Positions 16,512-25,348 of a stretch of DNA of 64,000 nucleotides are shown here, piece after piece. A program made the position numbers and the translations under genes. Every line of letters begins with the position of its first letter. Position 1 is the stretch's first letter. The notes beneath the pieces were generated by a model. It had not been told where the DNA came from. It saw only the letters and a list, made by a program, of their open reading frames with translations, and ran no database searches. Source of the DNA: Odoribacter sp. UBA944 (GTDB taxonomy: Bacteria; Bacteroidota; Bacteroidia; Bacteroidales; Marinifilaceae); assembly GCA_002293375.1 (NCBI GenBank), contig DBDA01000003.1, positions 9,956 through 73,955 of the forward strand, written 5' to 3'.

Positions 16512-18908
16512 TCAGCGAACCTTCCGGTAGCGGCAACGGCGAATAAGATAAAAGAGCGCCCCACCAGCCGGGATCAGGAGGAGCGGCAACAGCAGGTTCA
16601 GAGCCTGCCAGAACTTCCGCTCTGTTTTCAGTTTGGTCTTATTGAGCAGGTAGAGCGAAAGATGACGCCCTCTCAACTGCATCCAACCTTCGTCGTCGCA
16701 CAACAGGTTGATGCTGTTCAGGATAAAATCCCGGTTGCCGTAAACCCTGCCGCCGTACTCGTCGAACCCCAACGGCAACGCCACTGCGTTCTCCCCCACC
16801 CCCTTCACTTCGTTGCGGATCACATCGCCGTCGGCCACCACAATCATCCGGTTGTAACCGCTCTCCGCCCGGAATTCACCGGTCACCGCAGCATCCGCCC
16901 GCCGGTTAAAACGGAACATCGACTGGAAATTCCCTTCCACCAGAACGGCCACCGGCAAATAGCGCCGGTTGAACTTCTCTTCCGTCATCTTCTCCTCGAC
17001 AATCGAAAGGCTGACCGGGCTGGGTGTTTTCAACACGCCGGAGTGGGGAGACGAAGCCAGCAGCACCGTTTTTTTCAAACCGTTCCCGCCGATTGTATCA
17101 ATGGTGTTGGCATACTCCACTTTGACCGGTTGTATACCGGCAGTCACCGGATGGCGCCCCGCCGGATAGAGAAGCGGCCAGTAATACCAGGGAGCCGGGG
17201 TGTAAACAGGCGTGGCGCCGTTCATGCCCGTCACCACCGGGATCCGTACGCCATTTCCGTCCACCAATAGTTCGGGATTGATCCGGATGCCGTACTTAAA
17301 CAGAAGATCTTCGATGTTTAACGGACGGCTGACGGCAAAAACAGTCTCCTGTTCCTGCAACGCTTCGTGGCGCATCTCTACTTCGTCCACACACCAGAGT
17401 ACCCGGCCGCCGCGCATGATATACTGATCAATGATGTACTTGTCCCGCTCCGTAAAGCGTTCGGAAGGTTTGGCAACGATTAAAGCGTGATAGCGTTCCG
17501 GATCCGCTCCCAATGTATCGGGATCGACAAAATCCACCTGGTAGTAATATTGGAGCAATTGGGCCGCATCAGATACCGCAAGCCAGGGAAGTTCTCCCTG
17601 TCCCATCAAAAAAGCCACTGATTTTTTCTCTTTCCGGACCAGCAAGCGCAATGCTTTGGTCAGTTCGTACTCCAACGCCTCTATCGAGTGGTTGATGTTT
17701 TCGTCGGCGCTGTATACTGGAAGGTTTTGTAACAACGGCACACTCACCTCTGTCGAGTCGTCATAGACCACCAAAGCGGGAAAAATGATCTGTTGCTGCA
17801 AGGTCTCGTCCTCCGTCAGGCGATTCAGGTTCAACGGCAGAATACCCCGTTCTCTTAAATAGTCCAGCAACATCTTTCTCTCTTCCGGATCACGGATCTC
17901 CATCGGGTCGATTAATCGGTAATTCAGGCGATTCCCTGTGAGGCGGCGGAACTCCTCCAACATGCGGGTAGTTGCATACTGCAACTTCCGGATCCCCGGA
18001 GGCAGGCTGCCAGCTAAAAACAGGTCCACCTCTACCGGGCGGTCCAATCTCTCCAACAGGTTCTGCGTGTTTTCGGAAAGCGTATACCGCTTGTCGTCGG
18101 TAATATCCCACCGCCGGTACACCCCGGAAACCCAACTGTTCAACAGGATCAATGCAGCAAACATGTACCAGAGAAAACGCTGTCGGACTCCCCGGAAACG
18201 GTAAACGGTAAGCCCCAAAAAGAGGAGGATTACCGAAAGAAAATAGAGCACATCTCCCAGTGCGATCACACCCCGCGACATCGGCTCATAGTGATGATCA
18301 ATCCCTAAGGAAAGCAGAAATCCCTGGTATTCGGCCAACGCCGGAATATCTCCCAGAAAATCAAAGCCGGCATACAACAGGAAAGAGAGGGCCATACCGC
18401 AAAGGAAGGCTACAATCTGGTTCTCGGTGACAGCAGAAGCCCACACTCCGGCCGCCACATACAGGGCTGACAAAAAGAGCAGACCGATGTAAGAACCTGT
18501 TATGCCCCCAAAATCCACATTTCCGACCGGCTGGGATAAAAAACAGAGCGAAACGGGATAAACCAAAGTAGGCAAAAGCGATAAAAGCACCAATCCGAAA
18601 CCGGCGGCATATTTGGAAAACACGATCCGTGTTTTAGAGACCGGACGGGTAAACAGCAACTCCAATGTTCCGGAACGCTTCTCCTCTGCAAACAATCGCA
18701 TACAAAGCGCCGGCACTAAAAAAAGGTAGAGAATGGGAGCTAAGGAGAAAAAGGGTTGCAGATCGGCCAAACCGCTCTCCGGAATGTTGTATACTCCGGG
18801 AACCACCCACAAGAACAGGCCGGTAACGATCAGGAAACAGGCCAACACGATATATCCCGAAAGAGAGGAAAAAAAAGCGGTGACTTCTTTTCGGATCAGC
18901 TCCAACAT
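16512..18908 (-). CDS. gldG: Fused GldF-GldG gliding-type ABC transporter protein
   Basis: This 798-residue protein combines two subunits that are usually separate genes. Residues 1-240 are a GldF-like ABC-2 permease with six hydrophobic helices and the motif EEKRSGTLELLFTRPVSKT (about 75-93). Residues about 245-798 are GldG: a membrane helix, then WDITDDKRYTLSENT (about 267-281), a long extracytoplasmic domain with an FMGQGEL-like loop near 439, and a closing helix before a basic tail (RRCRYRKVR). GldA, the ATPase partner, is not adjacent. The gene lies 12 bp behind the exonuclease and dnaN genes in one minus-strand operon. GldF/GldG are linked to gliding and surface-protein export in some Bacteroidota, but similar genes occur in non-gliders, so motility should not be inferred. 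Confidence 0.9.
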   Translation of the reverse strand: MLELIRKEVTAFFSSLSGYIVLACFLIVTGLFLWVVPGVYNIPESGLADLQPFFSLAPILYLFLVPALCMRLFAEEKRSGTLELLFTRPVSKTRIVFSKYAAGFGLVLLSLLPTLVYPVSLCFLSQPVGNVDFGGITGSYIGLLFLSALYVAAGVWASAVTENQIVAFLCGMALSFLLYAGFDFLGDIPALAEYQGFLLSLGIDHHYEPMSRGVIALGDVLYFLSVILLFLGLTVYRFRGVRQRFLWYMFAALILLNSWVSGVYRRWDITDDKRYTLSENTQNLLERLDRPVEVDLFLAGSLPPGIRKLQYATTRMLEEFRRLTGNRLNYRLIDPMEIRDPEERKMLLDYLRERGILPLNLNRLTEDETLQQQIIFPALVVYDDSTEVSVPLLQNLPVYSADENINHSIEALEYELTKALRLLVRKEKKSVAFLMGQGELPWLAVSDAAQLLQYYYQVDFVDPDTLGADPERYHALIVAKPSERFTERDKYIIDQYIMRGGRVLWCVDEVEMRHEALQEQETVFAVSRPLNIEDLLFKYGIRINPELLVDGNGVRIPVVTGMNGATPVYTPAPWYYWPLLYPAGRHPVTAGIQPVKVEYANTIDTIGGNGLKKTVLLASSPHSGVLKTPSPVSLSIVEEKMTEEKFNRRYLPVAVLVEGNFQSMFRFNRRADAAVTGEFRAESGYNRMIVVADGDVIRNEVKGVGENAVALPLGFDEYGGRVYGNRDFILNSINLLCDDEGWMQLRGRHLSLYLLNKTKLKTERKFWQALNLLLPLLLIPAGGALFYLIRRCRYRKVR

Positions 18909-18920
18909 ACCATCTCTTTT

Positions 18921-19697
18921 TTACTTCAACATTCCGCTGGTCCGCAATTTAAGCTCCGTCAATATTTTTTTGGTATACAACGGGAATTCACCATTCAGCA
19001 TCCAGGCAAAATAGCCCGGTTGCTCCCGGAGCACCTGTTCCACCGGGATCCCCTTGTTTTTGCCGAAATTAAACACCTCCACACCCTTGTCGTTGTACAC
19101 GATAAACCCGGCGAAATCGGCATTTTTGTTCTGGGTAGAGAATTTACTTAAGAATTCGATGTTGTTCTCTAAATCAGTTTCGTAGCGTTCCAACTGGGAT
19201 TTCAACACCTCGTAGGTAGCCATGGTATCAGCTGCCGCCGAATGGGCTTCCTCCAATGATTTGCCGCAATAAAACTTATAAGCGGCAGACAACGTCCGCT
19301 GTTCCATCTTGTGAAAGATGGTCTGCACATCCACAAATTTTCGTTTCCGCATGTCGAAATCGACATCGGCCCGCAGAAACTCTTCTGCCAGCAACGGAAT
19401 ATCAAAACGGTTGGAGTTGTACCCTCCGAGATCGCATCCTTCTATGTAGTTGGCCAACTCTCGGGCAACGCCCCGGAACGTCGGACAATCCTTGACATCC
19501 GCGTCGTAAATGCCATGTATGGCAGAGGCTTCCGCCGGTATCGGCATCTCCGGATTGACACGAAGGGTCTTCTGCTGTTCCGTTCCGTTGGGCATCACTT
19601 TCAATGCCGACAGTTCAACAATACGGTCCCTGGCGATGTTTACGCCGGTGGTCTCCAAGTCAAAAAATACAATGGGATTGGCTAAGTTCAGCTGCAT
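18921..19697 (-). CDS. DEDDh-family 3'-5' exonuclease
   Basis: This 258-residue DnaQ-like exonuclease has motif Exo I FFDLETTG (catalytic Asp13 and Glu15), Exo II with GYNSNRFDIPLL (about 93-104), and Exo III EAHSAAADTMATYEVL, giving the His...Asp pair. The C-terminal 70 residues follow the exonuclease core and include an FAGFIVYNDKGVEVFNFGKNKG stretch resembling the small wing of stand-alone polymerase-associated exonucleases in this phylum. It sits 10 bp behind dnaN, so it probably acts with the sliding clamp as a proofreading or repair nuclease. The linkage is suggestive; a direct role in replication proofreading is inferred. Confidence 0.92.
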   Translation of the reverse strand: MQLNLANPIVFFDLETTGVNIARDRIVELSALKVMPNGTEQQKTLRVNPEMPIPAEASAIHGIYDADVKDCPTFRGVARELANYIEGCDLGGYNSNRFDIPLLAEEFLRADVDFDMRKRKFVDVQTIFHKMEQRTLSAAYKFYCGKSLEEAHSAAADTMATYEVLKSQLERYETDLENNIEFLSKFSTQNKNADFAGFIVYNDKGVEVFNFGKNKGIPVEQVLREQPGYFAWMLNGEFPLYTKKILTELKLRTSGMLK

Positions 19698-19707
19698 ACC
19701 TTCCTTA

Positions 19708-20832
19708 TCAAACCATCATCGGCATCAACAACATCAGCAAATCCTCGTCCTGATCCTCTTTTTCAAAAGGCAGGAACAACCCCGGACGGGTCGGGTCCGA
19801 CAACTCCAACTCCACGTGTTCGGTCCCAATATTAGCAAGGATCTCCTGTGCAAACGCGGATTTAAAACCAATGGCCATATCGTCCCCCTCGTACTGGCAG
19901 GACAAGGTTTCGTGGCCGGACATGGAATAGTCCACATCCTGGGCGGAGATCACCATTTTTCCGGCCGCCAGATCGAACTTCACCAGATTGCTGGCCTGGT
20001 TGGCCATCACCGAAACCCGGCGCAACGAATTGTACAACTCTTTACGCTCGATGATCAGTTTTTTCGGGTTGTTCTGCGGAATGACCGAATTGTAGTTCGG
20101 AAAACGCCCTTCGATCAGCGTAGAGGTCATCTTGTAATCTCCGAATACAAAGCCTGCCATTTTGTCGTTGAAGGAGAGCTGTAAAGCAGAATCGTCCTTG
20201 GGAAGGATATTTTTCAACATTAAAGCGGGTTTTTTCGGCAGGATCAATGAAAACTGTCCGCCCGGACTCTTGGCATCGAACCGCTTGTAACGGACCAACT
20301 TGTGGGCATCGGAAGCGACAAAGGTAACGTTCTCTTCGTTCATCTCCAGCAGGATGCAATTCATCACCGGGCGCAAATCGTCGTTCGCCGTTGCAAAGAC
20401 GGTCTTGGAAATGCCGTCCAACATTAATCCGCATTTCGTTTCCAGGGTCGTACTTTCCCCCTCCTGCGTCGTGGGCAGCGGGTAATCGGAAGCGCTCTCC
20501 CCCCGAACGGAAAACTCTCCTTTTTCCGAAATGATCCGCACTTCGTGAGAGGATTCGTTGATATCAAAGGTCAGGGGCTGTTCCGGAAACTCTTTCAGGA
20601 TATCGAGCAACAATTTAGCCGGGACAGTGATACGCCCGTTCTGGTCCAGACTCTCCAACTCGATCCGGGCTTCCATCGTGGTCTCTTTGTCCGAAGCGGT
20701 GGCATAGAGTGCACCATCAGCGGCTACCAGTAAAATATTATCCAGGATCGGCTGTACCGACTTCCCGCCTATCACCTTGCTCACGGCCTGCAGGCGCGAA
20801 AGCAGTGTATTACTTGATACGACAAATTTCAT
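19708..20832 (-). CDS. dnaN: DNA polymerase III beta subunit (sliding clamp)
   Basis: This 374-residue protein is the ring-shaped processivity clamp. The start MKFVVSSNTLLSRLQAVSKVIG and the C-terminal LLMLLMPMMV (the family's conserved ending, in which the penultimate residues line the peptide-binding pocket) are unmistakable. Three domains of about 120 residues each fit the length. It is the first gene of a minus-strand operon with an exonuclease and GldFG. It is not next to dnaA or recF here, which is common in Bacteroidota. Confidence 0.97.
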   Translation of the reverse strand: MKFVVSSNTLLSRLQAVSKVIGGKSVQPILDNILLVAADGALYATASDKETTMEARIELESLDQNGRITVPAKLLLDILKEFPEQPLTFDINESSHEVRIISEKGEFSVRGESASDYPLPTTQEGESTTLETKCGLMLDGISKTVFATANDDLRPVMNCILLEMNEENVTFVASDAHKLVRYKRFDAKSPGGQFSLILPKKPALMLKNILPKDDSALQLSFNDKMAGFVFGDYKMTSTLIEGRFPNYNSVIPQNNPKKLIIERKELYNSLRRVSVMANQASNLVKFDLAAGKMVISAQDVDYSMSGHETLSCQYEGDDMAIGFKSAFAQEILANIGTEHVELELSDPTRPGLFLPFEKEDQDEDLLMLLMPMMV

Positions 20833-20920
20833 ATATTCTCACTTTTAACAATTTAACAACACAAAATCAACTGCCGAAATTAATGGATTTTTTCCGCCCA
20901 CAGAAATTTTCCGGGAAAAT

Positions 20921-22309
20921 TTATCCCATAAAATCCTCCACCTCTTTGACGGTGATCGGGACACGTTTGTCCCCGAGCAACCGACAACCGTCCTCCGTGA
21001 TCAGTACATCGTCTTCCAGCCGGATACCGCCGAAATCCTTGAAGGTTTCAATTTTGTCGTAGTTCAGGAACTCCTTGTGCAACCCTTGTTGCCTCCATTG
21101 ATCGATCAGGGCGGGGATAAAATAACAGCCCGGTTCGTCGGTCACTACAAAACCGGGTGCCAACCGGCGGCCCATCCTGAGCGAAGCCGTTCCGAACTGT
21201 GGGACCGGGCGGATCTCTTCGTCGTACCCCACGTGGATCTGTCCCAGGTCCTCCATGTCGTGTACATCCAATCCCATCATGTGTCCCAGTCCGTGGGGCA
21301 GGAAAAGGGCATGCGCACCGGCGCTTATCGCCGCATCCGTATCCCCCTTCATCAGGCCGAGTTCTTTCAATCCCTGCGCCAGCACTTTGCATACCTCCAA
21401 ATGTACGGAGAGGTAGGTGACTCCCGGACGGGCTACCTCCAAAGCGCGGTTATTGCAACGCAGTACAATGTTGTAAATATCTTTCTGACGGGTCGAAAAT
21501 TTACCACCGACCGGCACCGTCCGGGTAAAATCGGAACAGTAGACGGAAACCGCTTCCGCCCCTGCATCCGTCAGCATCAGCCGTCCTTTTTGCAAAATTT
21601 GGCTGTGGTCGTGGTTGTGCAGGGTTTCTCCGTTTTGCGACAGGATCACCGGAAAAGAGACCATACTCCCGTAGGAGTTGGCGATCCCTTCGATCAGGCC
21701 GGCCACGTACTGCTCCTTCACCCCGGGTCGGCAATTCTTCATCGCCGCTGTGTGCATCTCGTACCCGATGTTGCAAGCCCTGGTGATCTCTTCGATCTCA
21801 CAGGCCTCCTTGACCGAACGCAGGGAAACCACCGCCTGCACCAACTCCAAAGAAGCATATTGTTTCAGTACAGCGTGGTGAATTCCGAGCAGGTCTTCCA
21901 GCAACTGCATGTTCCGATAACGATAGGGAGGCAAAAAATGGATTTTCCGACCTGCGGCGATCGCCTCTTTCAGCAACTCCGTTAATTTGGCGAACGGCCG
22001 GGTGTGGGTGATTCCGACCCGGGCACCCAACTCCTTTACTTTTGGCTGGGGGCCCATCCAGATGATGTCGTCTATGTCCACATCGTTCCCGAACAGGTAC
22101 TCCTTACCGCTATCCACATCCAACACCCCGGCAAATCCCGGCATATTCAACCCAAAGAAATAGAGGAAAGAGCTGTCCTGCCGGAACCTGTACGCATTGG
22201 CCGGATAATTGGAAGAGGCGTCACCATTTCCGGGAAGCAGGATCAATCCTTCCCACACCCGCTCCTTCAACTCTTTTCTTCTGTTTTTATACACGCTCGC
22301 TTCAAACAT
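20921..22309 (-). CDS. pepP: Aminopeptidase P family (M24) metallopeptidase
   Basis: This is a 462-residue protein when started at MFEASVYKNRR (22309); an ATG four codons earlier is less like family members. Residues 1-170 form the creatinase-type N domain (YRFRQDSSFLYFFGLNMPGFAGVLD). Residues about 180-462 form the pita-bread catalytic domain with the metal ligands in LTDAGAEA and YCSDFTRT, HGLGHMMGLDVHD, VTDEPGCYF and GIRLEDD. It releases N-terminal residues ahead of proline and acts in the cytoplasm. It is the last gene of an operon with the phosphoribosyltransferase and ECF S component. A perfect AAATTTTCC/GGAAAATTT palindrome overlaps its stop codon. Confidence 0.94.
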   Translation of the reverse strand: MFEASVYKNRRKELKERVWEGLILLPGNGDASSNYPANAYRFRQDSSFLYFFGLNMPGFAGVLDVDSGKEYLFGNDVDIDDIIWMGPQPKVKELGARVGITHTRPFAKLTELLKEAIAAGRKIHFLPPYRYRNMQLLEDLLGIHHAVLKQYASLELVQAVVSLRSVKEACEIEEITRACNIGYEMHTAAMKNCRPGVKEQYVAGLIEGIANSYGSMVSFPVILSQNGETLHNHDHSQILQKGRLMLTDAGAEAVSVYCSDFTRTVPVGGKFSTRQKDIYNIVLRCNNRALEVARPGVTYLSVHLEVCKVLAQGLKELGLMKGDTDAAISAGAHALFLPHGLGHMMGLDVHDMEDLGQIHVGYDEEIRPVPQFGTASLRMGRRLAPGFVVTDEPGCYFIPALIDQWRQQGLHKEFLNYDKIETFKDFGGIRLEDDVLITEDGCRLLGDKRVPITVKEVEDFMG

Positions 22310-22342
22310 GATTATATACAATTTATAAGTTCATACTATTTA

Positions 22343-22741
22343 CTACAAAATCCACGGAAAGCGGAAACACGCTTCGTTATACAGACTGTAATCCGCCTCC
22401 CCGTTCACGGCAAAAGTCCGGACCAAAGCAGCCTCCACCAGCAACTGCCGGGCGCAGGCAATCGTTGTTCCTGTCTTGATCCGATCCTCCACCAACAATA
22501 TTTTCCGGCCTTTCACCTCAAAGCCAATCTCTTCCAATAAACGCGGAGCGTCGTACAACGGCTGCTGGTCCGCCCCCCGGAAGTTCAACTTTAACAATTG
22601 CAACTCCAATTGCAAACGTTGGTTCAATAACGCCGCCGGTATAATCCCACCATTCGCCACCGCCACCAACAGGTCGAACTCCTCTTCGAAACGAATGGTA
22701 CGGACCCGCTCCAGAATCTCCTCCAAGTTCTTAGCCTTCAT
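22343..22741 (-). CDS. Small phosphoribosyltransferase
   Basis: This 132-residue type I PRTase fold protein has the hydrophobic-acidic PRPP loop reading ILLVEDRIKTGTT (about 92-104; canonical form V-D-D-x-x-x-T-G-x-T). The N-terminal strand-loop is LLVAVANGGIIPAALL (about 24-39). It is shorter than hypoxanthine or adenine PRTases (about 170-180), with a trimmed hood. The base acted on is not evident. Its start overlaps the end of the ECF S component gene by 11 bp, so translational coupling is likely and the two may cooperate in nucleobase salvage. Confidence 0.85.
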   Translation of the reverse strand: MKAKNLEEILERVRTIRFEEEFDLLVAVANGGIIPAALLNQRLQLELQLLKLNFRGADQQPLYDAPRLLEEIGFEVKGRKILLVEDRIKTGTTIACARQLLVEAALVRTFAVNGEADYSLYNEACFRFPWIL

Positions 22742-23252
22742 ATGCTGCCATCCACCGGAGCGCCAGCCAACCGGCTACTATCTGGAAAAAAATTCCCGGT
22801 ACCCCCAGGGTAAAATCCCGCAAAGCCGCCTGCCAACTGCCCGTCATCGCCCACTCCGCTACACCTCCGGTTAGTTTATACCCTACTACCACCGCTGCGA
22901 TCAACAAAATCGACAACTGCCGCGTGCGGGCAGAAACCTGCGCGGCGATCACCGCCAACAGGGAAGATTTGACCAACAACACCGGCAACACTTCTGCGGA
23001 AGGCATCTCGAACAACAGGTGGTTCAGCAGTGGTGAACAGAGCGCCGTCAGCAAACCTGCCCGCAGCCCGAATTTATACGAAGCAAGTAGAGTAAAAAAG
23101 TAAATGGGCAACCACACCTTCCCGCCGCCGGGGACCAAATGGCACAACTGGGGCAACAACAGGTTACCCGTTACAAATAAGGTGACAAACAGATATGTTC
23201 TGATTTCAGTAAATCGGGTTGTCAGGGGACGAAAAACAATACTCCGGATCAT
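22731..23252 (-). CDS. ECF transporter S component
   Basis: This 173-residue membrane protein has about six hydrophobic helices and very few charged residues. The arrangement resembles an S component: an N-terminal Arg-rich stretch (MIRSIVFRPLTTRF), then helices with PLLNHLLFEMPSAEVLP in the middle. S components bind a vitamin or base at high affinity and need a shared EcfA/EcfT energiser, which is not in the window. Its ligand is unknown. The downstream overlap with a phosphoribosyltransferase favours a nucleobase-like ligand, which is inference. Confidence 0.75.
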   Translation of the reverse strand: MIRSIVFRPLTTRFTEIRTYLFVTLFVTGNLLLPQLCHLVPGGGKVWLPIYFFTLLASYKFGLRAGLLTALCSPLLNHLLFEMPSAEVLPVLLVKSSLLAVIAAQVSARTRQLSILLIAAVVVGYKLTGGVAEWAMTGSWQAALRDFTLGVPGIFFQIVAGWLALRWMAAYEG

Positions 23253-23361
23253 ATCTCTGATTTTAAGATTAAAATAGTAAAAAGAAATCCTTCCTGTTTA
23301 TACCGAATTTTGCACAAAAAGTGTTTATTTTGCCTGTTCAAAAATCTAAATTTCAAGACAA

Positions 23362-24552
23362 ATGTACGGAAAATTTCAAGAATTTTTGCAGTCTGAGATC
23401 CAATCCATTAAAGATTCGGGCCTCTACAAGACAGAACGCCTGATTACCACTCCTCAGGGAGCGGAAATAAAATTGGCGACGGGTGAAACGGTTTTAAATT
23501 TTTGCGCCAACAATTACTTAGGCCTCTCTTCCGACCCGTTCGTGATTGAAGGCGCCAAAAAAGCCCTGGACAACCGCGGGTACGGCATGTCATCCGTACG
23601 TTTTATCTGTGGGACCCAAGACATCCACAAAGAGTTGGAGGAGAAAATCTCGAAATTTTTCAAAACCGAAGATACCATTCTGTACGCCGCCTGTTTTGAT
23701 GCCAATGGAGGGGTTTTCGAACCGCTCTTCGGACAGGAGGATGCCATTATTTCCGACGAGTTGAACCACGCGTCTATCATCGACGGGGTGCGTTTGTGCA
23801 AAGCGGTGCGGTACCGGTACAAACATGCTAACATGGAAGATTTGGAAGAGCAGTTGAAACTCTCCAAAGCCCAGCGGTTCCGGATCGTGGTGACCGACGG
23901 GGTGTTTTCCATGGATGGGGATATCGCTAAATTGGATGAGATCTGCGCCCTGGCGGAGAAATACAACGCTCTGGTGATGGTGGACGACAGCCATGCCGCC
24001 GGATTTATCGGAAAAACGGGGCGCGGCACCGGCGAACACCACCACGTCATGGAGAAGGTAGACATTTACACCGGCACTCTGGGCAAAGCGCTCGGAGGCG
24101 CCATGGGCGGCTACACTACCGGTAAAAAGGAGATCATCGAGATGCTCCGCCAGCGTTCCCGGCCCTATCTCTTCTCCAACTCCCTCTCCCCGGCCATTTG
24201 CGGGGCATCCATCGCCGTATTCGACAAATTGAGCGCCAGCACTGAACTGCGCGACCGGGTGATGGAAAACGCCGGCTATTTTCGTTCCAAACTGACGGAA
24301 GCCGGTTTTGACTTGAAACCTTCGGAATCGGCCATCTGCGCCCTGATGCTGTACGATGCGGTACTCTCCCAGAAATTCGCCGCCGAACTGCAAAAAGAGA
24401 ACATCTACGTGACCGGCTTCTACTACCCGGTGGTACCCAAAGGACAGGCCCGGATCCGGATACAGTTGTCCGCAGCCCACACCCGCGAACAGTTGGACCG
24501 CGCCCTTGCCGCTTTTATCAAGATCGGCAAGAAATTGGAAGTGATCCACTAA
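23362..24552 (+). CDS. kbl: Glycine C-acetyltransferase (2-amino-3-ketobutyrate CoA ligase)
   Basis: This 396-residue alpha-oxoamine synthase cleaves 2-amino-3-oxobutyrate with CoA to glycine and acetyl-CoA, the second step of threonine breakdown. The PLP lysine is Lys242 in YTGTLGKALGGAMGG. Other hallmarks are FCANNYLGLSSDP (about 47-59), SDELNHASIIDG (about 131-142) and VDDSHAAGFIG (about 207-217). No threonine dehydrogenase gene flanks it. Kbl is often annotated loosely within this family, but length and motifs fit well. Confidence 0.93.
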   Translation: MYGKFQEFLQSEIQSIKDSGLYKTERLITTPQGAEIKLATGETVLNFCANNYLGLSSDPFVIEGAKKALDNRGYGMSSVRFICGTQDIHKELEEKISKFFKTEDTILYAACFDANGGVFEPLFGQEDAIISDELNHASIIDGVRLCKAVRYRYKHANMEDLEEQLKLSKAQRFRIVVTDGVFSMDGDIAKLDEICALAEKYNALVMVDDSHAAGFIGKTGRGTGEHHHVMEKVDIYTGTLGKALGGAMGGYTTGKKEIIEMLRQRSRPYLFSNSLSPAICGASIAVFDKLSASTELRDRVMENAGYFRSKLTEAGFDLKPSESAICALMLYDAVLSQKFAAELQKENIYVTGFYYPVVPKGQARIRIQLSAAHTREQLDRALAAFIKIGKKLEVIH

Positions 24553-24555
24553 AAA

Positions 24556-25236
24556 TTATAGATCTTTTATTTTCAGGATGTTATACGATACATTTGTATC
24601 GTATACATCCGTATTTTCCACTTTTTTGATGTAGCGGACGACCCGCGCGGTGAGTGGTAGCACCACCACCTCATAGCCCGATTTTAAGACCATCTGTACA
24701 ACGATCAGCGTAAATAGCTCTTTGAGCGGCACCAAACCGCCGAATGCCAACGGAAAGAAAATAATGGAATCTGCTGTCTCTCCGGCCAACGTAGAAACAA
24801 TTGCCCGCAACGAAAAACGCTTCCCTCCGGAAGCGACTTTCATCCGGCTCATCACATAAGCGTTCAGGAACGATCCAATCAAAAAAGCGCAAAGGCTGGC
24901 CGTCGCGATCCGAGGCGCCATGCCAAACACAAAATTGAAACCCGCTTCGTGCTGCCAAAAGGGAGCAGCCGGCAGCAACACGGCTAATTGTGCAAAACCC
25001 ACCACCAAAAAATTCATGAGGAATCCGCTCCAGATGATCAGGCGCGCTTTCCGGAAGCCCCACACCTCGGCAATGCAATCGTTGATCATGTAGGAAATGG
25101 GAAACACCAGCAAGCCGGCGGTGGCGGTAATACCTCCCACCTGTATTACTTTTGCTTCGAGCAGATTGGAGGTAATCAGGCAAACATTGAACAGAATCCC
25201 CAGCAACATAAAGGGGATGGAAACACTCTTTTTCAT
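24556..25236 (-). CDS. Queuosine-precursor transporter (VUT family)
   Basis: This is a 226-residue protein when started at MKKSVSIPFMLLG (25236); the ATG/alternative starts upstream add a non-conserved basic tail. It has about six membrane helices and the family features: SYMINDCIAEVWGFRKAR (about 63-80), a NAYVMSRMKV loop, and the ETADSIIFFP stretch. VUT proteins import preQ0/preQ1 or queuine for tRNA queuosine. It ends 3 bp from kbl in convergent orientation. No preQ1 riboswitch was recognised upstream. Confidence 0.88.
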   Translation of the reverse strand: MKKSVSIPFMLLGILFNVCLITSNLLEAKVIQVGGITATAGLLVFPISYMINDCIAEVWGFRKARLIIWSGFLMNFLVVGFAQLAVLLPAAPFWQHEAGFNFVFGMAPRIATASLCAFLIGSFLNAYVMSRMKVASGGKRFSLRAIVSTLAGETADSIIFFPLAFGGLVPLKELFTLIVVQMVLKSGYEVVVLPLTARVVRYIKKVENTDVYDTNVSYNILKIKDL

Positions 25237-25348
25237 AAACGTCTTGTTTTTTACGTGGTTTCGAATCTGTCTACAGACTCTTATCAAGCACACGGCAACC
25301 GGTGTTGCAATGAGAAAGCAAATATAGTATATATTTTAGTTTTAGAGT

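Noticed and set aside
25237..25340. Possible preQ1 riboswitch ahead of the queuosine-precursor transporter
   Set aside because: I found no convincing preQ1-I core; only a short GC hairpin and an A-run are present.
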